From assembly GCA_033239525.1 (NCBI GenBank), contig BSYO01000025.1:9830001-9894000 (forward strand): a DNA stretch of 64,000 nucleotides, given 5' to 3'. Positions 35,345-45,869 of the stretch are shown piece after piece. Each line of letters begins with the position of its first letter. Position 1 is the stretch's first letter. The notes beneath the pieces are model-generated. The model ran no database searches. It was not told the origin of the DNA and worked only from the letters and a program-made list of their open reading frames with translations. The position numbers were made by a program, and so were the translations under genes. The DNA comes from Nepenthes gracilis (taxonomy: Eukaryota > Streptophyta > Magnoliopsida > Caryophyllales > Nepenthaceae).

Positions 35345-37071
35345 TGTGATGACCCAAATCGAGTACATAAACCCAACCTAGACCGACTATATGAAAGACC
35401 CTCCAATCATCGAATATCATCAATCCATAAAGATAATCAAATTAGCATCATAACGTATCCAAGATAACTATTATAATAATATAAAATAATCCTCATACCT
35501 AAAGAAAGTTCACGAAAAATATAGTTTTAAAAAGAAAATTTTTAACAAAATAAAATATCAAAATATGTCTCTAGAGTATAAAATAAACACACTCACTCTA
35601 ACTGGGCTTTATAATCTTTCTTACCACCACTCTTCATCCAACTCTAGAGTCATCTTCCTCTATTCCTACTATTCTAAAACAAAGAAATAGTAAGAGTGAA
35701 TCAAATATTTAATAAGTGATAACAATTAAAAATAGATAATAATAATAAATATCTCAAATATATAATAAATGATACATGCCCAAAATCATAATAGGAACAT
35801 AATATCCAACCGATAAATATATCCGAGAGTTTATATTTTGTCATATCCACGACTCAAAACTAAAAGCAAAACAAGTAACATTGGACCCTCATGTGGTAAA
35901 TATTATAAGACTTACAATAACAAGTAAAAATTCCTCAAAATTTAACATCATGAGAAATAGAAGGGATCTCTTAGTCTAAATATCAGCGTGAACAACCTGA
36001 ATATCAAATATAGATTCCACTGAATTCAGATATTGTAAAATTTGACACATAAATTATACAAAATATAACTCATGAATTCCACTGAATTCTAATTCAACAG
36101 GCATTAATAACAACGAGATATCACAAATAATATCTTGGACATTATTCTGTTACTATGGATTAAATGCCGCGTATTTACGTCCCAATAGTTGGGTAAGTGA
36201 CACAACGTCATCTATGGTATTTTCACTACCCCTACAGTTTTCTAAGAAGCTGTACCCATAACATGCTCATACCATCTATGATACTCTTGTAAATGATATC
36301 TCTGATATCATTTTCTATGATGGCCATATGGCTATAAGTATTCCTCTACAATAATATACACCTCATCGCTACCATGATATGAAAATTAGTGTCGAATAAA
36401 TATAAATCACATTAAGATGTCATAACCTCTCATTTGATTAAATGCCTAAGTGTTTTCGTATATTCTCCTGAACCTTGATCGTATGAAATCAATAACTCAA
36501 ATACTCGCGCAATCGAGTATAATGTAAAGATGCCTTTGCAATTACAATAATAGAAAAGTCGCTCGGTACTAATAAGAACCATATACACATAATCGAAGAT
36601 AACGCAAATAATATCATCATCGGGAAAGAGGAAAAGTGCCTAGAATCAGTAGAAGACTTTCGGCTACCCCTTTCTTATTCTTCCTCTCTCTGATTTTGCC
36701 AATAACAACCCGATGAAGAAAAAGAAGCCAACGATTTTAAAGAAAATGAGAGCAACTAAATGAGAAAAAAACAAGACTGACAACCAAGAGGAAGAAGGAA
36801 GGTGGTTTTCCAAATAATTGGCTAGAGAAGAGGAAGCCATTGTGGAGCAGAATCGACCGATGTTCTCTGCCTTTTTCTCCTCTCCTTCTTTCTTCCTTTC
36901 TTTCTCTCTTTCCTTTTTCTTTCTTTATTTTCCTCGTTACTCTTTTTTTTTTTTTTTACATTATTATATTATTATAATATTTTATTTATTATTATTATCT
37001 TTTTTTTTTCAAAATAATAGAATAATTATTATATAATTTATTTTTAATTTGAAAATATTTGGAATGTTACA
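35345..37071 (-). mobile_element. Nested solo LTR
   Basis: The block runs TGTGATGACCC to GGAATGTTACA; on the minus strand it starts TGTAACATTCC and ends GGTCATCACA. It is 1727 bp with no internal coding domain. The flanks are TGTTG (35340-35344) and CGTTG (37072-37076), a 5-bp target duplication differing by one C-to-T change. The right part, 36950-37060, is low-complexity T- and TTA-rich. The target is itself an LTR-like sequence, so this is an LTR inserted in an LTR. Confidence 0.75.
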
Positions 37072-37152
37072 CGTTGCCCCTAGGCGATACGCTAGTTTGC
37101 GCTCTGGTGTTGAGTATTTCGACTGTCAGGAGTGTGGTGGTTAGTCGTTACA
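37072..37152 (-). mobile_element. Right part of the split LTR-like block
   Basis: The right edge reads TTAGTCGTTACA, so on the minus strand the unit begins TGTAACGACTAACC, a gypsy LTR start. It is GC-rich like the sequence just left of the nested LTR (35280-35344), and the two parts join across the five-base duplication. Only 81 bases lie on this side. Confidence 0.55.
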
Positions 37153-38720
37153 CTTTTACGTCATTTTCATATACGGCGCTAATAATACGTTTCTAATTCT
37201 TGAATTATGATACAGATTAGGGAACCACCCAATCTTTCGCAGTGGGTCAAGTTAGAGTGGGTTTGGTCTCCATTTTCGTTAACTTGAAATTTGCGTATCA
37301 CAAATTACAAATAAGAGGTCAGATAATTGGCGAGGCTCACTCTCCGATTTATCCTCCAATATTTAAGTTAAAAATCTTTCTCAAAAAATAAAAATATGTA
37401 AAGAGGATACAAAAAAATGTAAAATTGCACATGAGTGGGGTGATGTAAGAGGAGGACTGACTCCTATAGTTGCACCGGTCGTGAAGTCGTCTTAGAGAGA
37501 AAGGAGGATTGGACTCCTTTACGGTCACACATAGCCGATGGCTTAGTAGGATGCACTCACGGGGAGTGACTTACTATGGGAGAAAGGACTATGTAAGGAA
37601 AGAGTGCTTAGTTCTTTCTCTTGTTTTGTAAGTCTTGCTTGTGAAAAGTTTGTCTAGAGAGAGTCGCCTCTCCCGTTTTGTAGATGGTGAGGGGATTTGT
37701 AATGCCTTGTAGAGAAGGTTTTGGCACCAAGATTGATAACAGGTGTTCCTCCAAGATTCGCTAACCGTTGGATATAAACGAAAGCCACTATGTCAAATGT
37801 CGTATTGTGGACTTGATGGGTGGCCAACAAAGGTCAGGTCTCTCCTCACGTGGGTTAGCTGGGCTGTTGTTGGTTAGCAGGTACGGCGATCCCCATGATT
37901 GACTACAAACCCCATTGGTTGAGACCTACCGCGCTTGCATCTTCTACGCTGCTAGGCTGTTACTGTTGAGGTATAGAGTGGATTTTGTTGCGATTGGCGG
38001 AGTTGCAGAGGCTATCCCTTACGGTTGGGCTGTTGGTCTCCTATAAGCCTGTATGCAGTCGATAGCTTGTTTGGCCAGCTTTTGGGCTTTGCTTCTGCAC
38101 TAGGCCTTGCCAGTGAATGGGTTGGCCGATGGATCATCCCTCACCGCGACTAGATCAACCCATGATATTCGTGGACCAATCATAACCCATACTAATATGA
38201 TTGTGATTAATATAAATATCTGTTTTTTCCATTGGGTCAGAGAGTGGTTTCTCAAATAGGCTTCTCCCAAATCACGCCTTGGCTATGCCATATATGATAT
38301 ATTATTATAATTTGTGCATATAGAAGTCATATCTTCCCTAATTGTTTTCTCATTAATTTTGGTGTTACAGAGAAAGCTATATTAGCCTTTAATTAATATT
38401 GACAATTTCAATTATAAGTGAAATGCTTGATATTATGCAATCAATGATGAGCCCTTTAACTACGAAACTCAAACTTTAAAATATTTTAAATGTCATATTA
38501 ATATTTATCTTTTCATTTATTCTAAACCAAATAAACAAAAACTAAATATATATTTTTTTTAATTTCATACAATTTCTAAATTTTAAACAAAGTAAATGGA
38601 TTTTAAATTTTATTTAAATTTATCAATTTAATTTATTAATAATTTTCATATTTATTTGTACCAAGGAGCACAATAACTCCCCAGCACTCATAGATAACAA
38701 TAGGTTATCTTTTAAAAAAT
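37153..38720. other. GC-richer segment followed by AT-rich spacer, no gene recognised
   Basis: The part 37430-38210 is GC-rich for this window and contains paired phrases such as GAGGAGGACTGACTCCT and GGAGGATTGGACTCCT, possibly from an LTR or other transposon. No reading frame or termini support a name. The stretch 38220-38720 is AT-rich spacer. Confidence 0.4.
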
Positions 38721-38815
38721 ATTTGATAAAATTAGAACGAAATAAAAAAAGATTAGCATGGTTCTTATACAATGATGACATAGTTAGAGGCTGTGTATCT
38801 TTTTAAGTTTTATAC
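38710..38815 (+). pseudogene. Decayed U6 snRNA copy
   Basis: The centre GATAAAATTAGAACGA, then GATTAGCATG and ATGATGACA, aligns in order and spacing with U6 snRNA as seen intact at 39155-39215. The 5' stem loop, the CCCCTGCGCAAGG block and the 3' end are heavily mutated, and no upstream sequence element is visible. It lies on the same strand, about 0.4 kb upstream of the preserved U6 gene. It may be a decayed tandem copy or a reinserted U6 cDNA. Confidence 0.8.
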
Positions 38816-39075
38816 AATTTTGTTAATCTTAAACTAAATAAATATTTATATAATTTTTCTTCATTTTATTTTTACCTAATTTTAATCAATTTATTCCCTT
38901 TATAATTGTTGAGTTTCCTTAATAGAATATGTTTTAACCATTTTTGACACATTTTTAATGATTTAATATTTAATATTTTTATATATTTATTTATATAAAA
39001 TAGATAATTTGATATTAGGCTATTTAAAGATATTATAAAAATAATTAAATACGTTTTAAATATTTCTCTGTGCAA

Positions 39076-39086
39076 TTCCCATATCG
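39076..39086 (+). promoter_or_regulatory. Upstream sequence element of the U6 gene
   Basis: TTCCCATATCG matches the plant USE consensus RTCCCACATCG at 9 of 11 positions. It ends 54 bases before the U6 start and lies 24 bases before the TATA-like site. That is the spacing that directs plant snRNA genes to Pol III rather than Pol II. Confidence 0.75.
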
Positions 39087-39110
39087 TCTTTTTCGTGAGC
39101 CTTTCTGCTC

Positions 39111-39119
39111 TTCATAGCT
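39111..39119 (+). promoter_or_regulatory. TATA-like element of the U6 gene, weak
   Basis: TTCATAGCT sits 30 bases before the U6 start, the position of the TATA box in plant U6 promoters, but it departs from TTTATATA. The element may work poorly. Confidence 0.5.
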
Positions 39120-39140
39120 TTGATGCGCACCTCTCTTGTT

Positions 39141-39160
39141 GTCTCTTCGGAGACATCCGA

Positions 39161-39192
<32 letters not shown>

Positions 39193-39245
39193 GGCCCCTG
39201 CGCAAGGATGACACGCACAAATCGAGAAATGGTCCAAATTTTTTT
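39141..39245 (+). ncRNA. U6: U6 spliceosomal snRNA gene
   Basis: U6 is the catalytic core RNA of the spliceosome; it pairs with U4 and then U2 and contacts the 5' splice site. The conserved body is intact from ACATCCGATAAAATTGG to CACAAATCGAGAAATGG, including the ACAGAGA box at about 39175-39181 and AGC within GATTAGCATGG. The 5' hairpin reads GTCTCTTCGGAGAC instead of the usual plant GTCCCTTCGGGGAC. One pair has changed on both sides and the stem is kept, as expected under selection. A T-run at 39239-39245 is a Pol III terminator. A USE and a weak TATA at Pol III spacing lie upstream. Probably functional, though the weak TATA leaves some doubt. Confidence 0.95.
39239..39245 (+). terminator. 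Pol III terminator of U6
   Basis: A run of seven T residues immediately follows GGTCCAAA, the normal U6 3' end. Confidence 0.85.
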
Positions 39246-40644
39246 GTCCGAGCATTCCGTATTGGTATGGTGATCGAAGAGTTTCTTGATTTCGTAGTCC
39301 GATCCGATGTGTTTTGCAGTATTTTTGCTTTCGCCATTCTTGCACTTATTATTTGAATCGGTGCCTTAGTACCGTGTTCGCAATTTATATGTTTTCCCGA
39401 AATTATTTCGCAATGTTCCGTCATTTTTAGGGACTTTTGCCATTTGAAAGTAATTTACAGTGCTGGCGTCGAAGGGCTTAAGTTAATTAGATTTATGTTT
39501 AGTTCTGCAATATACTGATTTGTGTTGAACTTGCTTAGATCAGAATCATTCCTGCTCGAAGGAACAAAGTTGTTCCCCACAGCCCGCTTCTTTTTTTTTT
39601 TTTTTTTTTTTTGTGGCTTTAGGGGAGGGAGATGCTGAATTCAGTTATGTTCCGAATCTATTGTTACGTTTGGTGTTTTGATTTTGATCACTCTTCTTCA
39701 ACTGTTGCTTGCTTGATGTTTGATAGTTCTGATTTGCTACTCTGTCTTCAACATTTGTAAGATATATACATATATCTGTTTTTGTGTTTTTTTTTTTTTT
39801 TTTTTTTTTTGAGATGCTTTGAGATGATTCATGTGCAAATATTGATATTTGGTGATTTCTAAACTACCAAGATTTAAGATGCTAAAACAAAAATCCACAC
39901 TGCTGAAACAATATTGATGCATTCATCCGATCCCCTTTGGAAGTATAAGATGGAGTCTAAATGTACTCAGCAACTCTTTTAAAATGATTATGACGGAAGA
40001 GGCAGCAAGAAATTCCAAGTTAAACGATAGGGATTCAATCAATAATCAGAATCATTAGATCTTATAAAGCTGTTCAAGGAAAATAGTATTAGAGAAGTTC
40101 CTTGCTAGGGAAATCTTGAAGTCCAACTTACCAAAAACAGGAAAACAAAAAAAAATAAAGACTAAGGTCAACTGATTCACTGCAAGCTACTGGAGCTGAT
40201 CAAGGATTCTGTTTGGAAATTCTGTTCTGGAATTCTTGAAGTTTTTGCAGAGGCACGAATCATATACTTAGAAGGATTTCAACTTGGTTTGAAGACTCTG
40301 CAATCTTTTCTGTAGTATAAAGGAAATTCAGATTTGCAAGTGATACCTCTGAAACCAGAAATTGGAATTCAATTCTCGCAGAAGCTGCATAGGAATCTGA
40401 AGTCTATCCATCTGCTGCGGCTCTAATGTTACTGAATTCTGGGTTCAGTAAGAATCATTAGATCTTACTACATTTTGATTCTTGATTCTGAATTGAAATT
40501 CACTTGATTTGCTGAAATTTACTAGTATTGATTGAGAAAGCTTTGAGCTATAATGTGCAAATGCTCACAAATATGTCATCTCCATCCCACATTTCATTGT
40601 ATACTCCATTGATCAATTTTGCTTGATTCTTTTAGCACTTTGAA
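39246..40644. other. No gene recognised; two long T tracts
   Basis: Long T tracts lie at about 39592-39612 and 39789-39810. The stretch 39900-40600 has repeated GAATTC- and CAGAATT-type words and two AATCATTAGATCTTA copies (near 40050 and 40452). It reads as transposon-like or UTR-like spacer. No coding frame is supported. Confidence 0.4.
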
Positions 40645-41558
40645 ATGGAACACAGCGCTGCTATTTTATCTGTGGAAATGGGAAACCTTGTGTATCCTAT
40701 CACACATGATATTCTTCGCCAGGATTTTAGTCCTCATGGGCAATTTGAAGGATCATGCTTATACCATGTTCAAACAAAATAATTGCTTTCATTCACCAAT
40801 CGAGCCATAAAGCAATGAGTGCTAGATCATCTCTAACGGAAGAAACATTTATGACTATTATTGTCACTTAGAAATTCAGTTTTCTGGTGAATTTTGGATG
40901 GGTATGTGTGACTCGTTCATTGATGACAGAGTTTTCAGTGGAACCTCCGCAAAAACATATTTGAATGAGGATCTATGTGAAGTTGATCAGCAACAATACA
41001 ATGTTTCTGAATCTAATTCAGAAATTTCCATGGAGCATGATGATCATGATGTTCTTTCCACTGTTCCAGGAGCTAAGCCACTTGAACTTGATTTAAACGA
41101 TAAATCTGAATCAGAAGTTTGTACTAATGGTGATGATTCTTTTATTGTTCAATGTACTGATTCATTTGCAGCACTAGACTCCACATTGGTACTTGAATTG
41201 TTGGAAGACAATGATTATATGTTTGATTCTCCAGGAGCAACGGGTATTCTGGTAAGGAGCATGATGAAGTTCAACGCAAAGTTGTGCCAGAAAAGTTGTG
41301 TACAATTTTGATTCAGATTGTGAGCAGGCTGATGTTACAGAAGAGGAATTTTACCAATCTGATGCAGCTTATGAAGTAGAAACTCATGAACTTGGTGGTG
41401 GATGAAATTCTGATGCTGATCCAGAAATACTTGAGACCAGGAGAAGTGATCATGAATCTATTTTTACCGATAGGGTGCTGTACCAATTTGAGCCTGGTGT
41501 ACCAATTGCAGTTGAACACAGTCTGATTTCCGATTGTGAGATTTTGAATGTTGAATGA
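40645..41558 (+). pseudogene. Broken gene: PTB-like RRM followed by acidic tail
   Basis: Three frames give one plausible protein in order. 40645-40779 reads GNLVYPITHDILRQDFSPHG, like the start of the RRM in plant polypyrimidine-tract-binding proteins (YPVTVDVLHQVFSPYG). 40782-40840 in the next frame gives HKAMSARSSL. 40832-41311 gives NGRNIYDYYCHLEIQFSGEF, matching the closing RRM strand (GRNIYDGCCQLDIQFS). The same open frame then continues into about 140 residues rich in Asp, Glu and Ser that I do not recognise. A further frame, 41301-41558, continues the acidic character (FDSDCEQADVTEEEFYQSD) with one internal TGA. At least two frameshifts and a stop argue for a dead or captured gene fragment, unless introns explain some joins (GTAAG occurs at 41251). 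PTB proteins bind pyrimidine-rich RNA in splicing; activity here is unlikely. Confidence 0.5.
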
Positions 41559-42743
41559 ATGAAATACAAGTCTGATTTCTCCCCTTGGTCTGCTTCTCCC
41601 TCACGTTTCTTTCTCCTCTTTATCTAAATTGTCTATTCTTCCTCTCCTCAAGGTCAGTCTCCTCTCATCTCTAATCTGATTTTCCAGATTTCTTTCCCAA
41701 TCTAAGTCACACCATCAATAATGAATATATCAACTGATGATCACTGATGTTGTTACTAAATTGAGCCACTGTCCTTTGCTGATTTGGAGTAACAAATAAC
41801 AGCAGCCGATGTAACATTGAATTCAGTTACAGTATAAACAAATGTTGTTCTTCAGATTCACCGAGATCTCATAAACATGAAACACATATATTAGTGGCTT
41901 GTGCTGATTCTTTTGTTGACCACTCCAATTACCAGAATTCAGTAACATTCAGCATGCATAGGATTGCTGATCTGCTGGTGCTGATTCTCTAGTTAGGACA
42001 GGAACAGAATTCAGGTCTTGTTCTCCCAATTTCTGCACTTCTGTGCTTGGAAGAATTGTAAGAAATAAGCAAACTTTTATCTCAGATTAGTAGCTTTTAG
42101 AATTCCTCATAGATCTCATAACCACTAGACTCCAGATCTTCATACCATTTGTAGAAGAACCTATCAACAGATCTCAATATTTCTATAGCAATTGCAAAGT
42201 TCCAAAACAGATTGAATGCTTGATCAATTGCAGTAGCTTCTGTCGAGGGTTTCCTGAAGAACTTGTGAGTTTTTTTTTTTTTTTTTTGGTGATTTTGAAG
42301 TGTTTGGATAGATTGGATTCAAAGATGTCACCAGGAAAGAAGCTTCTCCGCTGCAAAGCGCAAAGTAAATTGTGCAGATCTCACAGCAATGGAGGTGGAC
42401 AGATCAGCAAGCATGAGTTCCAAATTTCTGCATTGCTTGTGTAAATGTGTAAATTCTGGAAACGACTCTGGATTCAGAATTTATACAGTATGGAATTCTA
42501 ACTATGGAAGAGAATAAGAACTCAGTTGTTTCCTGCTGATGCAAGAACTTCAAAAACTCTAGAACAGAATTCTATTCTCTGTGCAGAAATTTTGCAAAAA
42601 CATAAAGTCTGTGCTCTTGTTGTTGATACTGTAAACAGATTGGAACCCTTAATCTGCTTCAGCTGCTTTTGCCAAAGAATCAGATGCTTTTGCCCTCCAT
42701 TTTTGGTTGTTTTCTTGTTTTTGTTATAAGCCCATATCATTAG
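41559..42743. other. No gene recognised
   Basis: About 1.2 kb of spacer with GAATTC- and CAGATCTC-type words, a T tract near 42270-42287, and short open frames without family similarity that I can see. It is the sequence into which the copia element inserted; the same spacer resumes after 47584. Confidence 0.4.
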
Positions 42744-42947
42744 TTAACATACAGTTGTAGAATATTTTATTTTTATGTTCATTATTTAGATTATTATGTT
42801 CCTTATTTAGATAGAAATTAAGGCATTAGAACAGCTGTATATTTGTAAGATTATTGTATAATTGACTTTTCTTAAATAAGCTATTTACTGTGTATAAATA
42901 TTCCCTTTTGAGATGAATGAAAATAAGAATTTTCAGCCAAATCTTCA
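42744..42947 (+). repeat. Copia 5' LTR
   Basis: It opens TTAACATACAGTTGTAG and closes AAATCTTCA. The 47378-47579 copy matches along its length with scattered substitutions and a small indel. A TATA-like TGTATAAATA is present near 42892-42901. Confidence 0.9.
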
Positions 42948-42950
42948 ATT

Positions 42951-42962
42951 TGGTATTAGAGC
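42951..42962 (+). promoter_or_regulatory. Copia primer-binding site
   Basis: TGGTATTAGAGC, three bases after the LTR, differs by one base from TGGTATCAGAGC, the complement of the initiator-methionine tRNA 3' end. Confidence 0.85.
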
Positions 42963-43097
42963 AGAGGGAAAAAAAATTCCGCTGCTCTCTCTTTTTTTCG
43001 GTTGAAACCCTAGCTGCCGCCTTCTCTTCTTTCATCCCTTTCTCTACATCACGGCGAAAAAATAGATAGAACTATTCCTGATAGCAAAAAGCCATCC

Positions 43098-43853
43098 ATG
43101 GTGACTGTTCACGAGACTGCTTTTCCAACAATTTCTGTAAAGTTGGATGGCACAAACTATCGTGTTTGGCCTCAAATTATGGAGATGCATATTGCTGGCA
43201 GGAGGAAGAAGGGGTATATCACTGGTAGGAAGGCTGCACCTGCAGAAAACGACCCAAGCTATGATGAATGGGTGGCTGAAGACATGCTGGGCAAGTCTTG
43301 GCTCATAAAATCCGTGACTAAGAAGCTGATTGCACATTCTGTACAGTATAGCACGGCTAAGGAAGTCCGGGATGTAGTCAGGCGGAGCTATTTTGATGTC
43401 TCAAACTCTTCTCTAGTACATAAACTAACGAAAAAATTATTCCAATCAAAACAAGGAGGTCATCCTCTTGCAGATTATTATAATGAGTTGAACTCCATAT
43501 TCTTGGAACTTGATTATCGTAGACCCAGTAATATGGAATGCCCAACTGATATTGAGAAACTAAGGAAGCATACTGGTGAGGATCGTGTTTATATGTTCTT
43601 TGCAGGTCTTGACCACAATTTAGATCAAGTGAGTGCTTGAGTCTTGGCTACTTCTCCTATACCAAGTCTAGAGGAAGCATATTCACAAGTTCGTCGGGAG
43701 GCACAAAGGCAGGCCACTGTGGGGCTAGAAGACCATCTTGAGGCTTCGACAATGGCTGTCCAGAAAAACAATACAAAGCCAACACTTTTTTGCACTCATT
43801 GCAATAGCACTAAGCATACCAAAGATGTTTGCTGGAAAAAACATGGCTATTAG
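43098..43853 (+). pseudogene. Copia gag
   Basis: It begins at the first ATG. The N-terminal section has KLDGTNYRVWPQIMEMHI followed by KKGYITG, typical of plant copia gag. The frame meets a TGA at 43638-43640 and continues unshifted to a TAG at about 43851. Just before the end lies a complete zinc knuckle, CTHCNSTKHTKDVC (C-x2-C-x4-H-x4-C), for RNA binding. One nonsense change therefore separates an otherwise continuous gag. Confidence 0.88.
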
Positions 43854-43989
43854 GAGTAGTTTAAACTGAAACAAGCTGAAAATAAGAAGCAGAAATCAGC
43901 CCAGCTTGCTAAAAATGATACTCCTTTATCTACTACTGCTTCTGCTTATCAGGTTTCTAGTGTATCTTCTCAAGAAAGTAATTCTGAAT

Positions 43990-45360
43990 TAGTTTTTGTT
44001 TCTACCATCTCTAGCAATTGGGTTATTGATTCAGGGGCCACTAATCATATGACTAGTAATCCTTCTCTACTTGACACTTTAATGCCTTCTAATATTAAGT
44101 CTGTTCAGGTTGCTAATGGCAATCCTATTCTACTTTCCGGGGATGGAAATATCTCTCTCTCCTATGTTTTCAACATCCTCCGTCTTACTTGCACCTAGTC
44201 TCTCTAATAATCTTCTTTCCATCAGCAAAATTACTAAACATCTCAATTGTTTTGCAATATTTGATTCCACTCATTGTGTGTTTCAGGACAAACTTACGAA
44301 GATGAGGATTGGCACTGGTAAGGAGAGAGGAGGTCTCTACTACTTGGAGGGGACAAGGAAGCTACCACCTAAATCTGAACAGGTTCTTCAAGTAACAAGG
44401 GATACACTTAATAAGACAAAATTATTCTATGGTACTATAGGTTCGGTCATCCATCTTTTGATTATCCAGAACGTTTATTTTCTAAGTTGTTTCAAAATGT
44501 TTCAACCTCCAGTTTACGATGTGAATAATGCATTTTTGCTAAGAATCATTGTGTAACCTTTAAATTTAGTTTCAATAAAAGTCAGATTCCTTTTACCCGG
44601 ATTTTTACAGATGTGTGGGGTCCTTTCTCTACTCTCTCTCCTTTGGGTCATAGATATTTTGTGTCTTTTATTGATGATTGTACTCGTGTGAGTTGGGTTT
44701 ACATGATGAAAATTAAGGATGAAGTTATAAGAATTATTCTTCAATTTTCAAAAATGATTGTTACACAATATAATAAGCAAGTTAAGGTTTTTCATTCTGA
44801 TAATGGTCGTGAGTTTGTTAATCAAACCCTTGCTATTTTTTCAAAGAAAATGGCATCCTTTATCAAACAACCTACCCTTATACACTTCAACAAAATGGTA
44901 TAGCTAAACGAAAAAATCGCCACATTCTTGAAGTAGCACGAGCTTTATATTTTACTATGCGTGTCCCAAAAATTTTCGGGCTGAATGCTGTTATGACTGC
45001 TATTTTTCTCATCAACTGCATGCCTGCTCGTGTCATTATCTATCAAACTCTTTTGCATATGTTATCTTAGTTACACCCTATTCCTTCAATATTAAATATT
45101 TGTCCTAAAATATTTGGTTATGTATATTATTTTCATGTTCACTCGCGCCAAAGAGAAATTTGATCCTCGTGATCTTAAATGTATTTTTCTAGGCTACTCC
45201 ATCTCTCAAAAGGGCTATAAGTGCTACCACCCTCCTATTGGAAAATACTATGTTTCTATGAAAATTCAATTTTGTGAACTTAAGTCTTATTTTTCTAAGG
45301 ATGTGTCTCTAGTTCCTCTTCAAGGGGAGATTAGTAGTACTGGAGAGGAAAAATCATAGC
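43990..45360 (+). pseudogene. Copia protease and integrase
   Basis: Protease: NWVIDSGATNHMTSN at about 44017-44060 holds an intact D-S-G active site. A frameshift near 44150 leads to SNNLLSISKI, then the pre-integrase segment GGLYYLEG. The integrase core reads RIFTDVWGPFSTLSPLGHRYFVSFIDDCTR (pieces between 44600 and 44690), then FHSDNGREFVNQ near 44790-44825. Further frame breaks follow. FDPRDLKCIFLGYSISQKGYKCYHP at 45150-45240 is the conserved segment after the integrase. Confidence 0.85.
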
Positions 45361-45869
45361 TCGAAGAAAAGAGATTTTGGATTTCAGGAGATCAGGGGGA
45401 GGACTCAACTACGGTTAATGAGTTTTTGAATAATCTCGAATCTTTAGAAGTTGACCTTGGACCCACAGAACGAATTGAGAGATAGGATGATTTGTTTTTC
45501 AAAAGACATTATACCAGGAGAAACAAGGATGTTGATGTTATGCCTCTAAGCTCCAATTCTCCTACTCCTCTCAATGATACTACCGTGCCATCAGATGACT
45601 CTTCTAAGACAAATCTTAAGGTACATTTTTCTTCACCCTCTTTGATTTCCGAAATTCCTATCTTGAATCCTCAGGTTGAAATTTAAGCTAGGAGATATCC
45701 TCTTCAGGAACGAAAAGCACTAGATAGGTTTGGCTTCTCAAAATCATTTTCTAATATTGTCTACCCTATCTTTGATTTTGTATCATATCATCGTCTATCC
45801 AAGGCTAATCTAGCATTTTCCCGTCAGTTATCCTCTGCATCTATTCCTAGTCATTTTCAGGAAGCCCTT

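Noticed and set aside
34904..35467. Open frames rich in Pro, Glu or Leu around the (GCG)n tract
   Set aside because: They overlap on both strands and lie in LTR-like sequence; composition explains the open frames.
39056..39424. 122-codon minus-strand ORF over the U6 gene
   Set aside because: It reads antisense through the U6 RNA and its promoter; U6 explains the sequence conservation.
42220..42740. ORFs on both strands near 42.2-42.7 kb
   Set aside because: No recognisable domain, conflicting strands, and a T tract inside; treated as spacer.
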